From: Porphyromonas pasteri
GTDB lineage: Bacteria > Bacteroidota > Bacteroidia > Bacteroidales > Porphyromonadaceae
Direction: 5' to 3'
Length of the DNA: 64,000 nt
NCBI RefSeq assembly: GCF_014647755.1
Contig: NZ_BMPU01000001.1
Span: forward strand, 620,001 to 684,000
Shown here piece after piece: positions 18,911-28,419 of the stretch. Position 1 is the first letter of the stretch, and every line of letters begins with the position of its first letter. The notes under the pieces are model-generated. The model had not been told where the DNA came from, made no database searches, and worked only from the letters and a program-made list of their open reading frames with translations. The translations under genes were made by a program, and so were the position numbers.

Positions 18911-18961
18911 ACGTGGATAGATTTGAGATGCTTGCAACCACGAGAAAAAAATGCTAAACCC
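18911..18961 (+). promoter_or_regulatory. Probable SAM-II riboswitch aptamer in the metK leader
   Basis: The P1 stem CGTGG (18912-18916) pairs with CCACG (18938-18942). The loop contains AGATTTG and ends in TTGCAA, and the A-rich 3' tail ends in GCTAAA (18953-18958). This order (stem, GAUUU-type loop, UUGCAA, stem, A-rich tail with GCUAAA) is the layout of the SAM-II (SAM_alpha) pseudoknot family as I remember it. I could not confirm every pseudoknot pair by eye. The downstream gene, metK, makes SAM, which supports the call. Confidence 0.72.
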
Positions 18962-19019
18962 GTCGTCCAGATAGAGCCAATACCTTAGCTCCCATCCCTT
19001 ACGACAGACTTAGCGCCTC

Positions 19020-19057
19020 GACCTTGGTTGCCTCCCCAAAGCAGCTGAGGTCTTTTT
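19020..19057 (+). terminator. Intrinsic terminator inside the metK leader
   Basis: A 12-bp stem (19020-19031 with 19041-19052, including three G-U pairs) and a 9-base loop are followed directly by TTTTT (19053-19057). It lies between the SAM-II-like aptamer and the metK start, so it is a candidate riboswitch-controlled attenuator. Confidence 0.75.
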
Positions 19058-19111
19058 GTATCCAACGAAGGGCACGGGACATATTTAACCAACCCATTCA
19101 ATCAATATAAG

Positions 19112-20404
19112 ATGAGTTATCTCTTCACCTCTGAGTCCGTCTCAGAAGGACATCCCGACAAAGTAGCCGACCAGATCTCGGACGCCATCCTTGACCACTT
19201 TATGGCGCTCGACCCGCACTCCAAGGTAGCGTGCGAGACGCTCGTCACGACGGGGCAAGTCGTGCTGGCAGGCGAAGTCAAGAGCGACGCCTACGTAGAG
19301 CTGCAGGACATCGCGCGTGACGTCATCCGCGAGATCGGATACAACAAGAGCGCTTACTGCTTCGATGCCGATAGCTGCGGTGTACTCTCAGCCATCCATG
19401 GTCAGAGTGCCGACATCAACCGCGGGGTCGAGCGCACCGCTCCCGAAGAGCAGGGTGCAGGGGACCAGGGTATCATGTTCGGCTATGCCTGCCGTGAGAC
19501 CCCCTCTCTGATGCCTCTTACCCTCGACCTCTCCCACGCGCTTCTTGAGGAGCTCGCTCGCATTCGCAAGGAAGAGCTTCACCTCATGCCCTACCTCCGC
19601 CCCGATGCTAAGAGCCAAGTGACGGTAGAGTACTCTGAGGAAGGTAAGCCCCTGCGTATCGACACGATCGTCATCAGCACCCAGCACGACGACTTTATCC
19701 AGCCTGCTGATGCGACTGCCGAAGCACAGGCCATCGCTGATGCTGAGATGCAGGCACGCATCACGGAGGATATCCGTCGCGTGCTCCTGCCCCGTGTCTT
19801 CGCGCGCTATCCCGAGGATGTACAGCGTGCCTTCGACAGTGAGACGAAGCTCTTAGTCAACCCCACGGGTAAGTTCGTCATCGGTGGTCCCCACGGGGAT
19901 ACCGGACTCACAGGGCGTAAGATCATCGTCGACACCTATGGTGGTAAGGCTGCCCATGGTGGTGGCGCCTTCTCTGGCAAGGACCCCTCTAAGGTAGACC
20001 GATCTGCAGCCTATGCTGCTCGCCACATCGCGAAGAACCTCGTCGCTGCTGGTGTCGCTGACGAGGTCCTCGTACAGCTCGCCTACGCCATCGGGGTCGC
20101 TGAGCCTATCAGCATCTTCGTCAATACGAATGGGACGAGCCATGTCTCCCTCAGCGATGCAGAGATCGCTAAGCTCGTAGACGAAGTCTTTGATCTCCGC
20201 CCCTATGCTATCGAGCAGCGCCTTAAGCTCCGTGCTCCTATCTATCGTGAGACAGCCAGCTACGGGCACTTCGGCCGTGAGCCCCGCAAGGTCACGAAGT
20301 ACTTCTCTACGAATAGCCGTGGCGATGTCGCCCACGAAGTCGAGCTCTTCACCTGGGAGAAACTGGACTACGTAGACACGCTCCGCCAGCGCTTCGGGCT
20401 CTAA
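19112..20404 (+). CDS. metK: S-adenosylmethionine synthetase
   Basis: MetK makes SAM from methionine and ATP. The 430 residues include [15 protein letters not shown] (13-27), [12 protein letters not shown] (115-126) and the P-loop-like [19 protein letters not shown] from about residue 282. The length is slightly above that of E. coli MetK because of internal insertions in the middle region, as seen in Bacteroidetes enzymes. It is a single-gene unit behind a long leader with a SAM-II-like aptamer and terminator, so feedback by SAM is likely. Confidence 0.97.
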   Translation: MSYLFTSESVSEGHPDKVADQISDAILDHFMALDPHSKVACETLVTTGQVVLAGEVKSDAYVELQDIARDVIREIGYNKSAYCFDADSCGVLSAIHGQSADINRGVERTAPEEQGAGDQGIMFGYACRETPSLMPLTLDLSHALLEELARIRKEELHLMPYLRPDAKSQVTVEYSEEGKPLRIDTIVISTQHDDFIQPADATAEAQAIADAEMQARITEDIRRVLLPRVFARYPEDVQRAFDSETKLLVNPTGKFVIGGPHGDTGLTGRKIIVDTYGGKAAHGGGAFSGKDPSKVDRSAAYAARHIAKNLVAAGVADEVLVQLAYAIGVAEPISIFVNTNGTSHVSLSDAEIAKLVDEVFDLRPYAIEQRLKLRAPIYRETASYGHFGREPRKVTKYFSTNSRGDVAHEVELFTWEKLDYVDTLRQRFGL

Positions 20405-20419
20405 TCCCCCTATCGACAC

Positions 20420-20480
20420 CGCCTCGCCCCTCTCGCTACCACTTCGATCATGGAGCAGGGGGCGAGGCGATTCCGCTTTT
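20420..20480 (+). terminator. Terminator of metK
   Basis: CGCCTCGCCCC (20420-20430) pairs with GGGGCGAGGCG (20459-20469), followed by ATTCCGCTTTTTT. Confidence 0.75.
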
Positions 20481-20485
20481 TTAGC

Positions 20486-20493
20486 TATCTTTG
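20486..20493 (+). promoter_or_regulatory. Probable promoter -7 box (TATCTTTG) of the carA leader
   Basis: TATCTTTG matches TAnnTTTG directly after the metK terminator. Transcription would begin near 20500, about 190 bases before carA. Confidence 0.65.
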
Positions 20494-20499
20494 TGTGCA

Positions 20500-20630
20500 A
20501 AGCAGAGCTAAAGAAGCCCTGCGTAGCATCACTAATCACGTCAATGATACTGAGGTCTTCGCTCCCCACGAGCGACACAAGATATAAGAAAGCCGTATGT
20601 CAAGCTCTGCTTGGTAGACGGCTTTTCTCT
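20500..20630 (+). promoter_or_regulatory. Structured leader of carA, candidate attenuator
   Basis: A hairpin with outer stem AAGCCGT/ACGGCTT (20590-20596 with 20618-20624) and inner stem CAAG/CTTG is followed by TTCTCTTT, a weak terminator. The first ten transcribed bases, AAGCAGAGCT (20500-20509), are perfectly complementary to AGCTCTGCTT (20603-20612) in the apex of that hairpin. The two pairings compete with the inner stem, so the leader could switch between states. I do not recognise a known riboswitch family here. Confidence 0.5.
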
Positions 20631-20686
20631 TTATAAAAGCCTCGAGCAATCCCTTCTACACTCCATTCTCACAAAGTATCCATCCT

Positions 20687-21760
20687 ATGCAAGACTACAA
20701 GAGAGCTACCCTAATCCTCGATGACGGCAGTCGCTTCGAGGGGTATTCCTTCGGCTACGAAGCCCCCGTAGCAGGCGAGGTTGTATTCAACACCGCTATG
20801 ACGGGCTACACCGAGAGCTTTACGGACCCCAGCTACCGAGGGCAGATCCTCGTGATGACCTACCCTCTGGTGGGCAACTACGGCGTTCCCTCTCCCAAGC
20901 ACGATGAAAATGGTATAGCCTTCTTCCGCGAGAGCGATGAGATACATCCCTTGGGGATCATCGTCTCCGACTACTCCGAGGAGCATAGCCACTGGAACTC
21001 CGAGGGCTCGCTCGGTGACTGGCTCCGCCGTGAGAAAGTCTTCGGTCTCACGGGCATTGATACGCGTGAGCTCGCTAAGACCCTTCGCGAAAAGGGCTCG
21101 ATGAAGGGGAAGATTCTTCTCGAGGGCTGCGAAGATATCCCGTTTGATGACCCCAACGCGCGCAACCTTGTAGCTGAAGCTTCTCCCAAGGAGATCACGA
21201 TCTATGGTAATGGGCCTAAGAAGGTCGTGCTCGTAGACTGCGGCGCGAAGAACAATATTGTCCGCAATCTCATCCGTCCAGAGATCACGCTCTACCGTGT
21301 ACCCTGGGACTATGATTTCAATCAGATTGACTTTGACGGGCTCTTCTTATCAAATGGACCTGGCGACCCCAATAAGTGTAGTGTCACCGTCGAGCATATC
21401 CGCAAGGCCTTCGCTAAGGAGAAGCCCATCTGCGGGATCTGCATGGGCAATCAGCTCCTCGCCGCAGCTGCAGGAGCAAAGATCAGCAAGATGAAGTACG
21501 GACACCGTAGCCACAACCAGCCTGTACGCGAGGTAGGTACGAACCGCTGCTTTATCACCAGCCAAAATCACGGCTATGCCGTAGATGCCTCCACTCTCGG
21601 TGAGGGCTGGCGTGAGAAGTATGTCAATCTCAATGACGGCACGAACGAAGGGATCTGCCACGAGCGCCTGCCCTTCTTCTCTGCCCAGTTCCACCCCGAG
21701 GCCTGCAGTGGCCCGACCGATACGCTCTTCATCTTCGAGGAGTTCCTCAACCTGCTTTAA
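20687..21760 (+). CDS. carA: Carbamoyl-phosphate synthase small subunit
   Basis: The glutamine amidotransferase subunit supplies ammonia to CarB for carbamoyl phosphate, used for pyrimidines and arginine. The 357 residues comprise the CarA N-terminal domain (LILDDGSRFEGYSFG, MTGYTESFTDPSY) and a class I GATase domain. The nucleophile Cys is about residue 252 in GICMGNQ, and the FHPEA block near the C-terminus holds the catalytic His and Glu. carB follows after 25 bases. Confidence 0.97.
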   Translation: MQDYKRATLILDDGSRFEGYSFGYEAPVAGEVVFNTAMTGYTESFTDPSYRGQILVMTYPLVGNYGVPSPKHDENGIAFFRESDEIHPLGIIVSDYSEEHSHWNSEGSLGDWLRREKVFGLTGIDTRELAKTLREKGSMKGKILLEGCEDIPFDDPNARNLVAEASPKEITIYGNGPKKVVLVDCGAKNNIVRNLIRPEITLYRVPWDYDFNQIDFDGLFLSNGPGDPNKCSVTVEHIRKAFAKEKPICGICMGNQLLAAAAGAKISKMKYGHRSHNQPVREVGTNRCFITSQNHGYAVDASTLGEGWREKYVNLNDGTNEGICHERLPFFSAQFHPEACSGPTDTLFIFEEFLNLL

Positions 21761-21785
21761 TTACCCCTCCCAATAGCACGAGACA

Positions 21786-24700
21786 ATGATCGACAAGAAT
21801 AAGATACAGAAGGTACTGCTCCTCGGATCGGGAGCACTGAAGATCGGTGAAGCTGGCGAGTTTGACTACTCCGGCTCACAGGCACTCAAAGCCATGCGCG
21901 AAGAGGGGATACGCACCGTACTCGTCAACCCCAACATCGCCACGGTACAGACCTCCGAAGGCATCGCTGACGAGATCTACTTCCTCCCCGTCACCCCCTT
22001 CTTCATCGAGAAGGTCATCGAGAAGGAGCGCCCTCAGGGGATTCTCCTTGCCTTCGGTGGGCAGACAGCTCTCAACTGCGGTGTAGCGCTCCACCAGAGT
22101 GGCGTCCTCGAGAAGTACAATGTCGAGGTACTGGGTACTCCCGTCGAGGCCATCATGAATACCGAAGACCGTGACCTCTTCGCTCGCAAGCTCGATGAGA
22201 TCAGCGTCAAGACGATCCAGAGCCACGCCGTAGAGACGACCGAAGATGCACGCCGTGCGGCCCAAGAGCTGGGCTACCCCGTCATCATCCGTGCCGCCTA
22301 CGCTCTCGGTGGCTTGGGCAGCGGCTTCTGCGACAACGAAGCTGAGCTTGACGAGCTATGTAGTAAGGCCTTTGCCTTCTCTCCTCAGGTCCTCGTAGAG
22401 AAGAGCCTCAAGGGCTGGAAGGAAGTCGAGTACGAAGTCGTACGTGACTGCTACGACAACTGTATCACCGTCTGTAATATGGAGAACTTTGACCCGCTCG
22501 GTATCCATACCGGTGAGAGTATCGTCGTCGCTCCCTCGCAGACGCTGACAAATAATGAATACCACAAGCTCCGTGAGATCGCCATCCGCATCGTGCGCCA
22601 CATCGGCATCGTCGGGGAATGTAATGTGCAGTACGCCCTCGACCCCGAGAGCGAAGACTATCGCGTCATCGAGGTCAATGCACGCCTATCGCGCTCCTCG
22701 GCCTTGGCCTCTAAGGCTACGGGCTATCCGCTGGCCTTCGTCGCTGCTAAGCTTGGCTTAGGCTACGGACTCTTTGAGCTGAAGAACTCCGTGACGCGCA
22801 CTACCCCAGCCTTCTTCGAACCCGCACTGGACTATGTCGTGTGCAAGATCCCTCGCTGGGACTTAGGGAAGTTCCACGGCGTATCTCGCGAGCTCGGCAG
22901 TAGCATGAAGTCCGTCGGGGAAGTCATGGCTATCGGCCGCACCTTCGAGGAAGCGATGCAGAAGGGCCTGCGTATGATCGGCCAAGGCATGCACGGCTTC
23001 GTAGGCAACAACACGAAGGAGATCCCTGCTGACGAGCTGGATAAGGCTCTCAAGGCACCCACCGACACGCGTGTCTTCGCCATCAGTCAGGCACTGCACG
23101 CAGGATATACTATTGAGCAAATCCATACGCTGACGAAGATCGACTGCTGGTTCCTCGACAAGCTCCAGAGTATCGTCCGCACCTCCCAGCGCCTCGGTGA
23201 AGTAGCCGCTATCGATAAGCTCCCTTACGAACTCCTGCTTCGTGCCAAACGTCAGGGCTTCTCCGACTTCCAGATCGCACGCTTCGTCCTTACAGATAAG
23301 GGCGTAAAGGCTGGGGACAAGGAAGCCCTTGCCGTGCGCTCCCAGCGTAAGCAGCAGGGCATCATCCCCGTCGTCAAGCAGATCGACACGCTTGCCGCCG
23401 AATATCCCGCAGAGACGAACTACCTCTATCTCACCTATAGCGGCACGCACAGCGATATCAACTATGAGGGAGACGGACGCTCCGTCGTCGTCCTTGGCTC
23501 AGGTGCCTATCGCATCGGGAGCTCGGTAGAATTTGACTGGTGTGGCGTCAACGCTCTGCAGACGATCCGCGAGCAAGGCTACCGCTCAGTGATGATCAAC
23601 TATAATCCCGAGACCGTCAGCACGGACTACGATATCACCGACCGTCTGTACTTCGATGAGCTGACCTTCGAGCGCGTACTTGACATCCTCGATCTGGAGA
23701 CGCCACGCGGTGTCATCCTCTCTACGGGCGGACAGATCCCCAATAACCTCGCTCTCAAGCTCCACTCGCAGCGCATCCCCATCCTCGGGACGCAGGCCGA
23801 AGACATCGATAATGCAGAGGACCGCCACAAGTTCTCCGCCATGCTCGACGAGCTCGGTATCGACCAGCCCCGCTGGCAGGAGCTGACGAGCCTCTCGGAT
23901 ATCGACCAGTTCATCTCCGAGGTTGGCTTCCCCGTGCTGGTGCGTCCCAGCTACGTCCTCTCGGGGGCAGCGATGAATGTCTGCTCCAACCAAGAAGAGC
24001 TCTACCGCTTCCTCGAGCTGGCTGCTGATGTCTCCAAGGAGCACCCCGTCGTAGTGAGCCAGTTCATTGAGCATGCTAAGGAAGTCGAGATCGACGCCGT
24101 AGCCCAGCGCGGCGAGATCGTCGCCTACGCCATCAGTGAGCATATCGAGTTCGCAGGGGTGCATTCGGGCGACGCGACGATTCAGTTCCCAGGTCAGAAG
24201 CTCTACGTCGAGACGGTACGCCGCATCAAGCGCATCAGCCGCCAGATCGCCGAAGCGCTACACATCTCAGGGCCATTCAATATCCAGTTCCTCGCTAAGG
24301 GCAACGAGATCAAGGTCATCGAATGTAACCTCCGAGCCTCACGCAGCTTCCCCTTCGTGAGCAAGGTGCTGAAGATTAACTTCATCGAGCTGGCGACACG
24401 CATCATGCTCGGGCAGCGAGTCGAGAAGCCGAATAAGAGCGCCTTCGACCTCGACTATGTAGGGATCAAGGCATCACAGTTCTCCTTCGCTCGCCTGCAG
24501 AAGGCCGACCCTGTGCTCGGCGTCGACATGATGAGTACGGGTGAAGTCGGTTGCCTCGGTGACGACACCAACGAGGCTGTACTGAAGTCCATGCTCTCCG
24601 TCGGCTACCGCATCCCCGAGCGCTCCGTCCTGCTCTCCACGGGTGGCTACAAGCAGAAGGTTGACATGCTCGACGCAGCCCAGCTCCTGCACAACAAGGG

Positions 24701-25025
24701 CTACACGCTCTACGCTACGCAGGGCACGCACGACATGCTGGCTGAGAACGGCATCCCCTCTACGCTGGTCTTCTGGCCTACCGACGAAGGGAAGCAGCCC
24801 CAAGCCCTCGATCTACTGCATGAGCACAAGATCGACATGGTGGTGAACATTAATAAGAACCTCACCGCTGGTGAGCTCACCAACGGGTACCGTCTGCGTC
24901 GCGCAGCCATTGACCTCAATATCCCGCTGCTGACCAACGCTCGTCTGGCATCGGCCTTCATCACCGCCTTCTGCACGCTCCCCATCGAGGATCTGCAGAT
25001 CAAGAGCTGGGCCGAGTATAAGTAA
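21786..25025 (+). CDS. carB: Carbamoyl-phosphate synthase large subunit
   Basis: CarB forms carbamoyl phosphate from bicarbonate, ammonia and two ATP. The 1079-residue protein has the expected duplicated ATP-grasp halves. The first half starts KVLLLGSGALKIGEAGEFDYSG and the second half has SVVVLGSGAYRIGSSVEFDW. The C-terminal MGS-like allosteric domain is present. Key ATP-grasp segments (RAAYALGGLGSG, RPSYVLSGAAM) are intact. It is co-transcribed with carA and ends at a hairpin terminator. Confidence 0.97.
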   Translation: MIDKNKIQKVLLLGSGALKIGEAGEFDYSGSQALKAMREEGIRTVLVNPNIATVQTSEGIADEIYFLPVTPFFIEKVIEKERPQGILLAFGGQTALNCGVALHQSGVLEKYNVEVLGTPVEAIMNTEDRDLFARKLDEISVKTIQSHAVETTEDARRAAQELGYPVIIRAAYALGGLGSGFCDNEAELDELCSKAFAFSPQVLVEKSLKGWKEVEYEVVRDCYDNCITVCNMENFDPLGIHTGESIVVAPSQTLTNNEYHKLREIAIRIVRHIGIVGECNVQYALDPESEDYRVIEVNARLSRSSALASKATGYPLAFVAAKLGLGYGLFELKNSVTRTTPAFFEPALDYVVCKIPRWDLGKFHGVSRELGSSMKSVGEVMAIGRTFEEAMQKGLRMIGQGMHGFVGNNTKEIPADELDKALKAPTDTRVFAISQALHAGYTIEQIHTLTKIDCWFLDKLQSIVRTSQRLGEVAAIDKLPYELLLRAKRQGFSDFQIARFVLTDKGVKAGDKEALAVRSQRKQQGIIPVVKQIDTLAAEYPAETNYLYLTYSGTHSDINYEGDGRSVVVLGSGAYRIGSSVEFDWCGVNALQTIREQGYRSVMINYNPETVSTDYDITDRLYFDELTFERVLDILDLETPRGVILSTGGQIPNNLALKLHSQRIPILGTQAEDIDNAEDRHKFSAMLDELGIDQPRWQELTSLSDIDQFISEVGFPVLVRPSYVLSGAAMNVCSNQEELYRFLELAADVSKEHPVVVSQFIEHAKEVEIDAVAQRGEIVAYAISEHIEFAGVHSGDATIQFPGQKLYVETVRRIKRISRQIAEALHISGPFNIQFLAKGNEIKVIECNLRASRSFPFVSKVLKINFIELATRIMLGQRVEKPNKSAFDLDYVGIKASQFSFARLQKADPVLGVDMMSTGEVGCLGDDTNEAVLKSMLSVGYRIPERSVLLSTGGYKQKVDMLDAAQLLHNKGYTLYATQGTHDMLAENGIPSTLVFWPTDEGKQPQALDLLHEHKIDMVVNINKNLTAGELTNGYRLRRAAIDLNIPLLTNARLASAFITAFCTLPIEDLQIKSWAEYK

Positions 25026-25048
25026 GCGCAAGGCTCTCCCTAATAGCT

Positions 25049-25092
25049 CATCCCCCTGGAGGCTCCTCGGAGCGCTTCAGGGGGATGGTCTT
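25049..25092 (+). terminator. Terminator of carAB
   Basis: CATCCCCCTG (25049-25058) pairs with CAGGGGGATG (25078-25087), followed by GTCTTTC. The loop contains a small inner stem. Confidence 0.7.
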
Positions 25093-25155
25093 TCTGACTG
25101 GAAAGAGGAAGGCTAAAAAGCCTCGGGTATACCCGCAGAGAAGGCGCTGAATATA

Positions 25156-25268
25156 CGGCGATAAATTTCTGTGCGCACGGCGATAAATTTTCGCATATGC
25201 AGAAATTCATTTTCGTATATACAGAAATTTCCCTGCGTATATAAGGAAATTTCTTTGCGCATATAGAG
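25156..25268. repeat. 22-bp-phased array, AAATTT and CGTATATA words
   Basis: AAAT words start at 25163 and 25185, then at 25203, 25225 and 25247. CGcATA/CGtATA words start at 25192, 25214, 25236 and 25258. Each series steps by 22 bases, with one 4-base slip in the AAAT series. It fills the gap between the carB terminator and the kdsB promoter. Confidence 0.7.
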
Positions 25269-25398
25269 CGGGCGATCTCCAAGCTTTGGGCACTCCGATT
25301 CACCTTCTCTCTCGCGATAAAGAGACGGGTATGCGCTCGCTTCGCACTCGCCTCGGCACGACATCAGCCCGCACTGCGAGATGCTCCGCGAATGGTAG

Positions 25399-25406
25399 TA
25401 TCTTTG
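25399..25406 (+). promoter_or_regulatory. Probable promoter -7 box (TATCTTTG) for kdsB-dnaG
   Basis: TATCTTTG matches TAnnTTTG. It supports a kdsB start downstream of 25413 rather than the in-frame ATG at 25392. Confidence 0.65.
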
Positions 25407-25460
25407 CACAGTGAGTCCGCAGAGGCTTCACCTAACAAGACAATAATGCAACTTCAAGCT

Positions 25461-26195
25461 ATGCGCATCCTGACCATCATACCCGCCCGCTACGCCTCGA
25501 CCCGATTCCCAGGCAAGCCCCTCGTAGATATCGGGGGTAAGCCTATGATCATCCGTGTCGTAGAGCGCGCCCTCGCTGTGTGCCCCGATGTCGTCGTCGC
25601 CACCGACGATGAGCGGATCTTCACCACGGTCACCGATCGAGGCTATCGCGCCGTGATGACTTCGCCCGACCACCAGTCGGGCACCGAGCGCTGCCTCGAA
25701 GCCTACCAACTCCTCGGAGAACCCGCAGATGTCTTGATCAACTTGCAGGGAGATGAGCCCTTCATCGCCGACGAGCAGATCCGCCTTCTTATCTCGGCCT
25801 TCGACGATCCCTCGGTAGATCTGGCGACCTTAGCCCAGCCCTTCCCCTCCACGGCGACCAACGAAGAGCTGGCTAACCCGAACGCCGTCAAGCTCGTGCG
25901 TAGCACCTCCACGGGCTATGCACTCTACTTCAGTCGCTCCGTCATCCCCTATCTCCGCTCAGTCGAAGGGCCTTGGGCGAAGGAACATACCTTCCTCAAG
26001 CACATCGGGCTCTACGCCTTCCGCACCCACGTCCTCCCGACGATACAGAGCCTTCCCGCCTCCCCGCTGGAGGAGAGCGAGCGTCTCGAGCAGCTCCGTT
26101 GGCTCGAGGCTGGTCTGCGCATCCGTGTCATGCTCTCTGACCAAGAGTCCATCGGCATCGATACGCCCGAAGACCTCAAGCGCCTTCCTCTCTAA
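25461..26195 (+). CDS. kdsB: 3-deoxy-manno-octulosonate cytidylyltransferase
   Basis: KdsB activates Kdo with CTP for lipid A-core synthesis. From this start the protein has 244 residues, the usual length. It begins [20 protein letters not shown], with the nucleotide-binding motif. QGDEPFI and HIGLYAFR are further family blocks. In-frame ATGs at 25446 and 25392 are alternatives; the last is excluded by the promoter at 25399-25406. dnaG follows 26 bases downstream in the same unit. Confidence 0.93.
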   Translation: MRILTIIPARYASTRFPGKPLVDIGGKPMIIRVVERALAVCPDVVVATDDERIFTTVTDRGYRAVMTSPDHQSGTERCLEAYQLLGEPADVLINLQGDEPFIADEQIRLLISAFDDPSVDLATLAQPFPSTATNEELANPNAVKLVRSTSTGYALYFSRSVIPYLRSVEGPWAKEHTFLKHIGLYAFRTHVLPTIQSLPASPLEESERLEQLRWLEAGLRIRVMLSDQESIGIDTPEDLKRLPL

Positions 26196-26221
26196 TCCCT
26201 CCCCATAGCCTCCTCCCGACC

Positions 26222-28339
26222 GTGATCGATCAGCAGACCCGACAGCGCATCCTCGACTCCGCACAGATCCTTGATGTCGTCAGCGACTTCATCAGCCTAC
26301 GCCGCCAAGGTGTGAGCTACGTCGGGCTATGTCCCTTCCATAGCGATAGGAATCCCTCCTTCTACGTCAATCCCGCTAAGAATATCTGCAAGTGCTTCTC
26401 CTGTGGCGAAGGCGGTACGCCGCTGAACTTCATCATGAAGCACGAGCAGCTCTCCTATTCGGATGCGCTCAAGTACCTGGCGAAGAAGTACAATATCGAG
26501 GTCGTCGAGCGCGAAGAAAGTGAAGAGGAGAAGCAGCGCAATAGCGAGCGTGAGAGCCTCTTCATCATCAATGACTACGCAGCAAAGTACTTCCAGACGC
26601 AGCTTACCGAGACCGAGGAAGGGCGTACGGTGGGTCTTGCCTACTTCCGCGAGCGTGGCATCCGCCCTGAGACCATTGAGCGCTTCGGCCTCGGCTACGC
26701 CCCTGAGTCGAAGACTGCCTTCACGGAGCAAGCCATCAAGTCAGGCTATCCGCTGAAGCGCCTCGCCGAAGTCGGGCTATCCATCGAATACGAAGATCAC
26801 CCCGGCAAGGCTATAGACCGCTTCCGTGGGCGCGTGATCTTCCCTGTGCGCAACCTCAGCGGGCGCTATGTAGCCTTCGGTGGGCGCGTGATGAGTAAGA
26901 CGGCTAAGACAGCCAAGTACGTCAACTCCCCCGAGAGCCTCATCTACTCAAAGAGCCGTGAGCTCTACGGCCTCTATTGGGCGAAGAGCGCGATCTCCAA
27001 ACTCGGCAAGTGCTACCTCGTCGAAGGCTACACCGACGTCCTATCCATGTATCAGGCGGGGATTGAGAACGTCGTCTCTTCTTCGGGTACAGCCCTCACG
27101 ATCGATCAGATACGCCTTATCCGTCGCTTCACCACGACCATCACCGTGCTCTACGACGGCGATGCGGCGGGGATCAAGGCCGCTCTACGCGGTATTGACC
27201 TTCTGCTGGAGGAAGGCTTCCGCATCAAGGTCGTACTCCTGCCCGATGGCGAAGACCCCGACTCCTTCGCACGTAGCCACAGCAATACCGAGCTGCAAGC
27301 CTATTTGGATGAGCACGAGACGGACTTCATCCACTTCAAGATCGACCTCTATCACGAGGAGATGGAGCGAGATCCCTTGCGCCGAGCCGAGCTGATATCC
27401 GACATTATGCGCAGCATCGCACTCATCCCTGACACCATCCAGCGTGCTGTGCTGATACAAAGCTCTTCGACAGCTCTGAGGATGAGCGAAGAACTCCTGC
27501 AGTCCGAGGTCAATAAGCTCCGACGTCAAGGTGTGACAGCTCAGGGCTTCACCTCCCCGCAGCGGACAGCGCCAGTCGCTCCCCCGCCTCCATCAGCACC
27601 TATCCCTCCGCCCTTCACGGAGCCGACACCCTCCGAGCCAACTCCATCATCTGACGAATATCTCAGTCCGCTGGTCGTCGAGGAAAGTATCAAGCCCTTC
27701 GAGCGTGAACTCATGCAGCTGCTCCTACTCTACAGCGACCGTGAGATCATCATCCCCCAGGGCTTAGGCACTCCAGAGTTTGAAGACGAGATTTATCCTG
27801 AGCAGGACTCTACTTTTATCCTGAGCTACTTCATCGAGCGCGAGCTCATCATGGTCGGCGCAGACCAAGAGTATTCTCCACTCTTTGCTCGCTTCATGAC
27901 TGAGCTTCGCAGTGAGTGCCTCGAGAAGCAGATCTCCCCTGCGACCTACTTTGCCAACCACCCTGAGGCGCCACTCCGAGAGATCACGACAGCCCTCCTT
28001 GCCGAGAGCGATCTCTTAGAATATCGTCCTGACCAAGATCTCCACATCGGTGGAGCTGGTAGTTCCTTCTCCTCCCGTATCCTCAGCGAAGAGGAAGAGC
28101 GCGAAGAAGAAGCACGCAAGGAGGCTCGCTACTTGGGCTCACTTGCCCTACGCGCTTGCAACAGCTATAAGATGGCACTCTTAGTGCGATTCATTGACGG
28201 GCTACATCAGGAGATCAAGCAAGCCCAGCGAGCAGGAGACAGCACAAAGATCCTCGAATGCATGACCGAGATCACGCGCCTCAATGTCCAGAAGCGTCGC
28301 CTCTCCGATCTCCTCGGTGAGCGCACGATCATAGGATAA
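26222..28339 (+). CDS. dnaG: DNA primase DnaG
   Basis: DnaG makes RNA primers for replication. The 705-residue protein starts at GTG (IDQQTRQRIL). It has a CHC2 zinc finger with C37-x2-H40 and C58-x2-C61. The TOPRIM domain has EGYTDVLSMYQAG near residue 267 and YDGDAAG near 311. A Pro-rich linker at about 445-475 leads to the C-terminal helicase-binding region. It is co-transcribed with kdsB and convergent with priA, sharing a perfect bidirectional terminator. Confidence 0.95.
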   Translation: MIDQQTRQRILDSAQILDVVSDFISLRRQGVSYVGLCPFHSDRNPSFYVNPAKNICKCFSCGEGGTPLNFIMKHEQLSYSDALKYLAKKYNIEVVEREESEEEKQRNSERESLFIINDYAAKYFQTQLTETEEGRTVGLAYFRERGIRPETIERFGLGYAPESKTAFTEQAIKSGYPLKRLAEVGLSIEYEDHPGKAIDRFRGRVIFPVRNLSGRYVAFGGRVMSKTAKTAKYVNSPESLIYSKSRELYGLYWAKSAISKLGKCYLVEGYTDVLSMYQAGIENVVSSSGTALTIDQIRLIRRFTTTITVLYDGDAAGIKAALRGIDLLLEEGFRIKVVLLPDGEDPDSFARSHSNTELQAYLDEHETDFIHFKIDLYHEEMERDPLRRAELISDIMRSIALIPDTIQRAVLIQSSSTALRMSEELLQSEVNKLRRQGVTAQGFTSPQRTAPVAPPPPSAPIPPPFTEPTPSEPTPSSDEYLSPLVVEESIKPFERELMQLLLLYSDREIIIPQGLGTPEFEDEIYPEQDSTFILSYFIERELIMVGADQEYSPLFARFMTELRSECLEKQISPATYFANHPEAPLREITTALLAESDLLEYRPDQDLHIGGAGSSFSSRILSEEEEREEEARKEARYLGSLALRACNSYKMALLVRFIDGLHQEIKQAQRAGDSTKILECMTEITRLNVQKRRLSDLLGERTIIG

Positions 28340-28356
28340 CTAACCCACATTGAAGC

Positions 28357-28395
28357 AACAAGGGCGAAGGCTTATCATAAGCCTTCGCCCTTGTT
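28357..28395. terminator. Bidirectional terminator between dnaG and priA
   Basis: A perfect 18-bp stem (28357-28374 with 28378-28395) with a 3-base loop lies between two convergent genes. Confidence 0.85.
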
Positions 28396-28419
28396 GTATA
28401 GGAGCATTTCGTAAGGGAG

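Noticed and set aside
20500-20630. 6S RNA or independent small RNA gene
   Set aside because: The length (~130 bases) and the short paired ends do not fit 6S RNA. A carA leader is the simpler reading, although a stable short transcript cannot be excluded.
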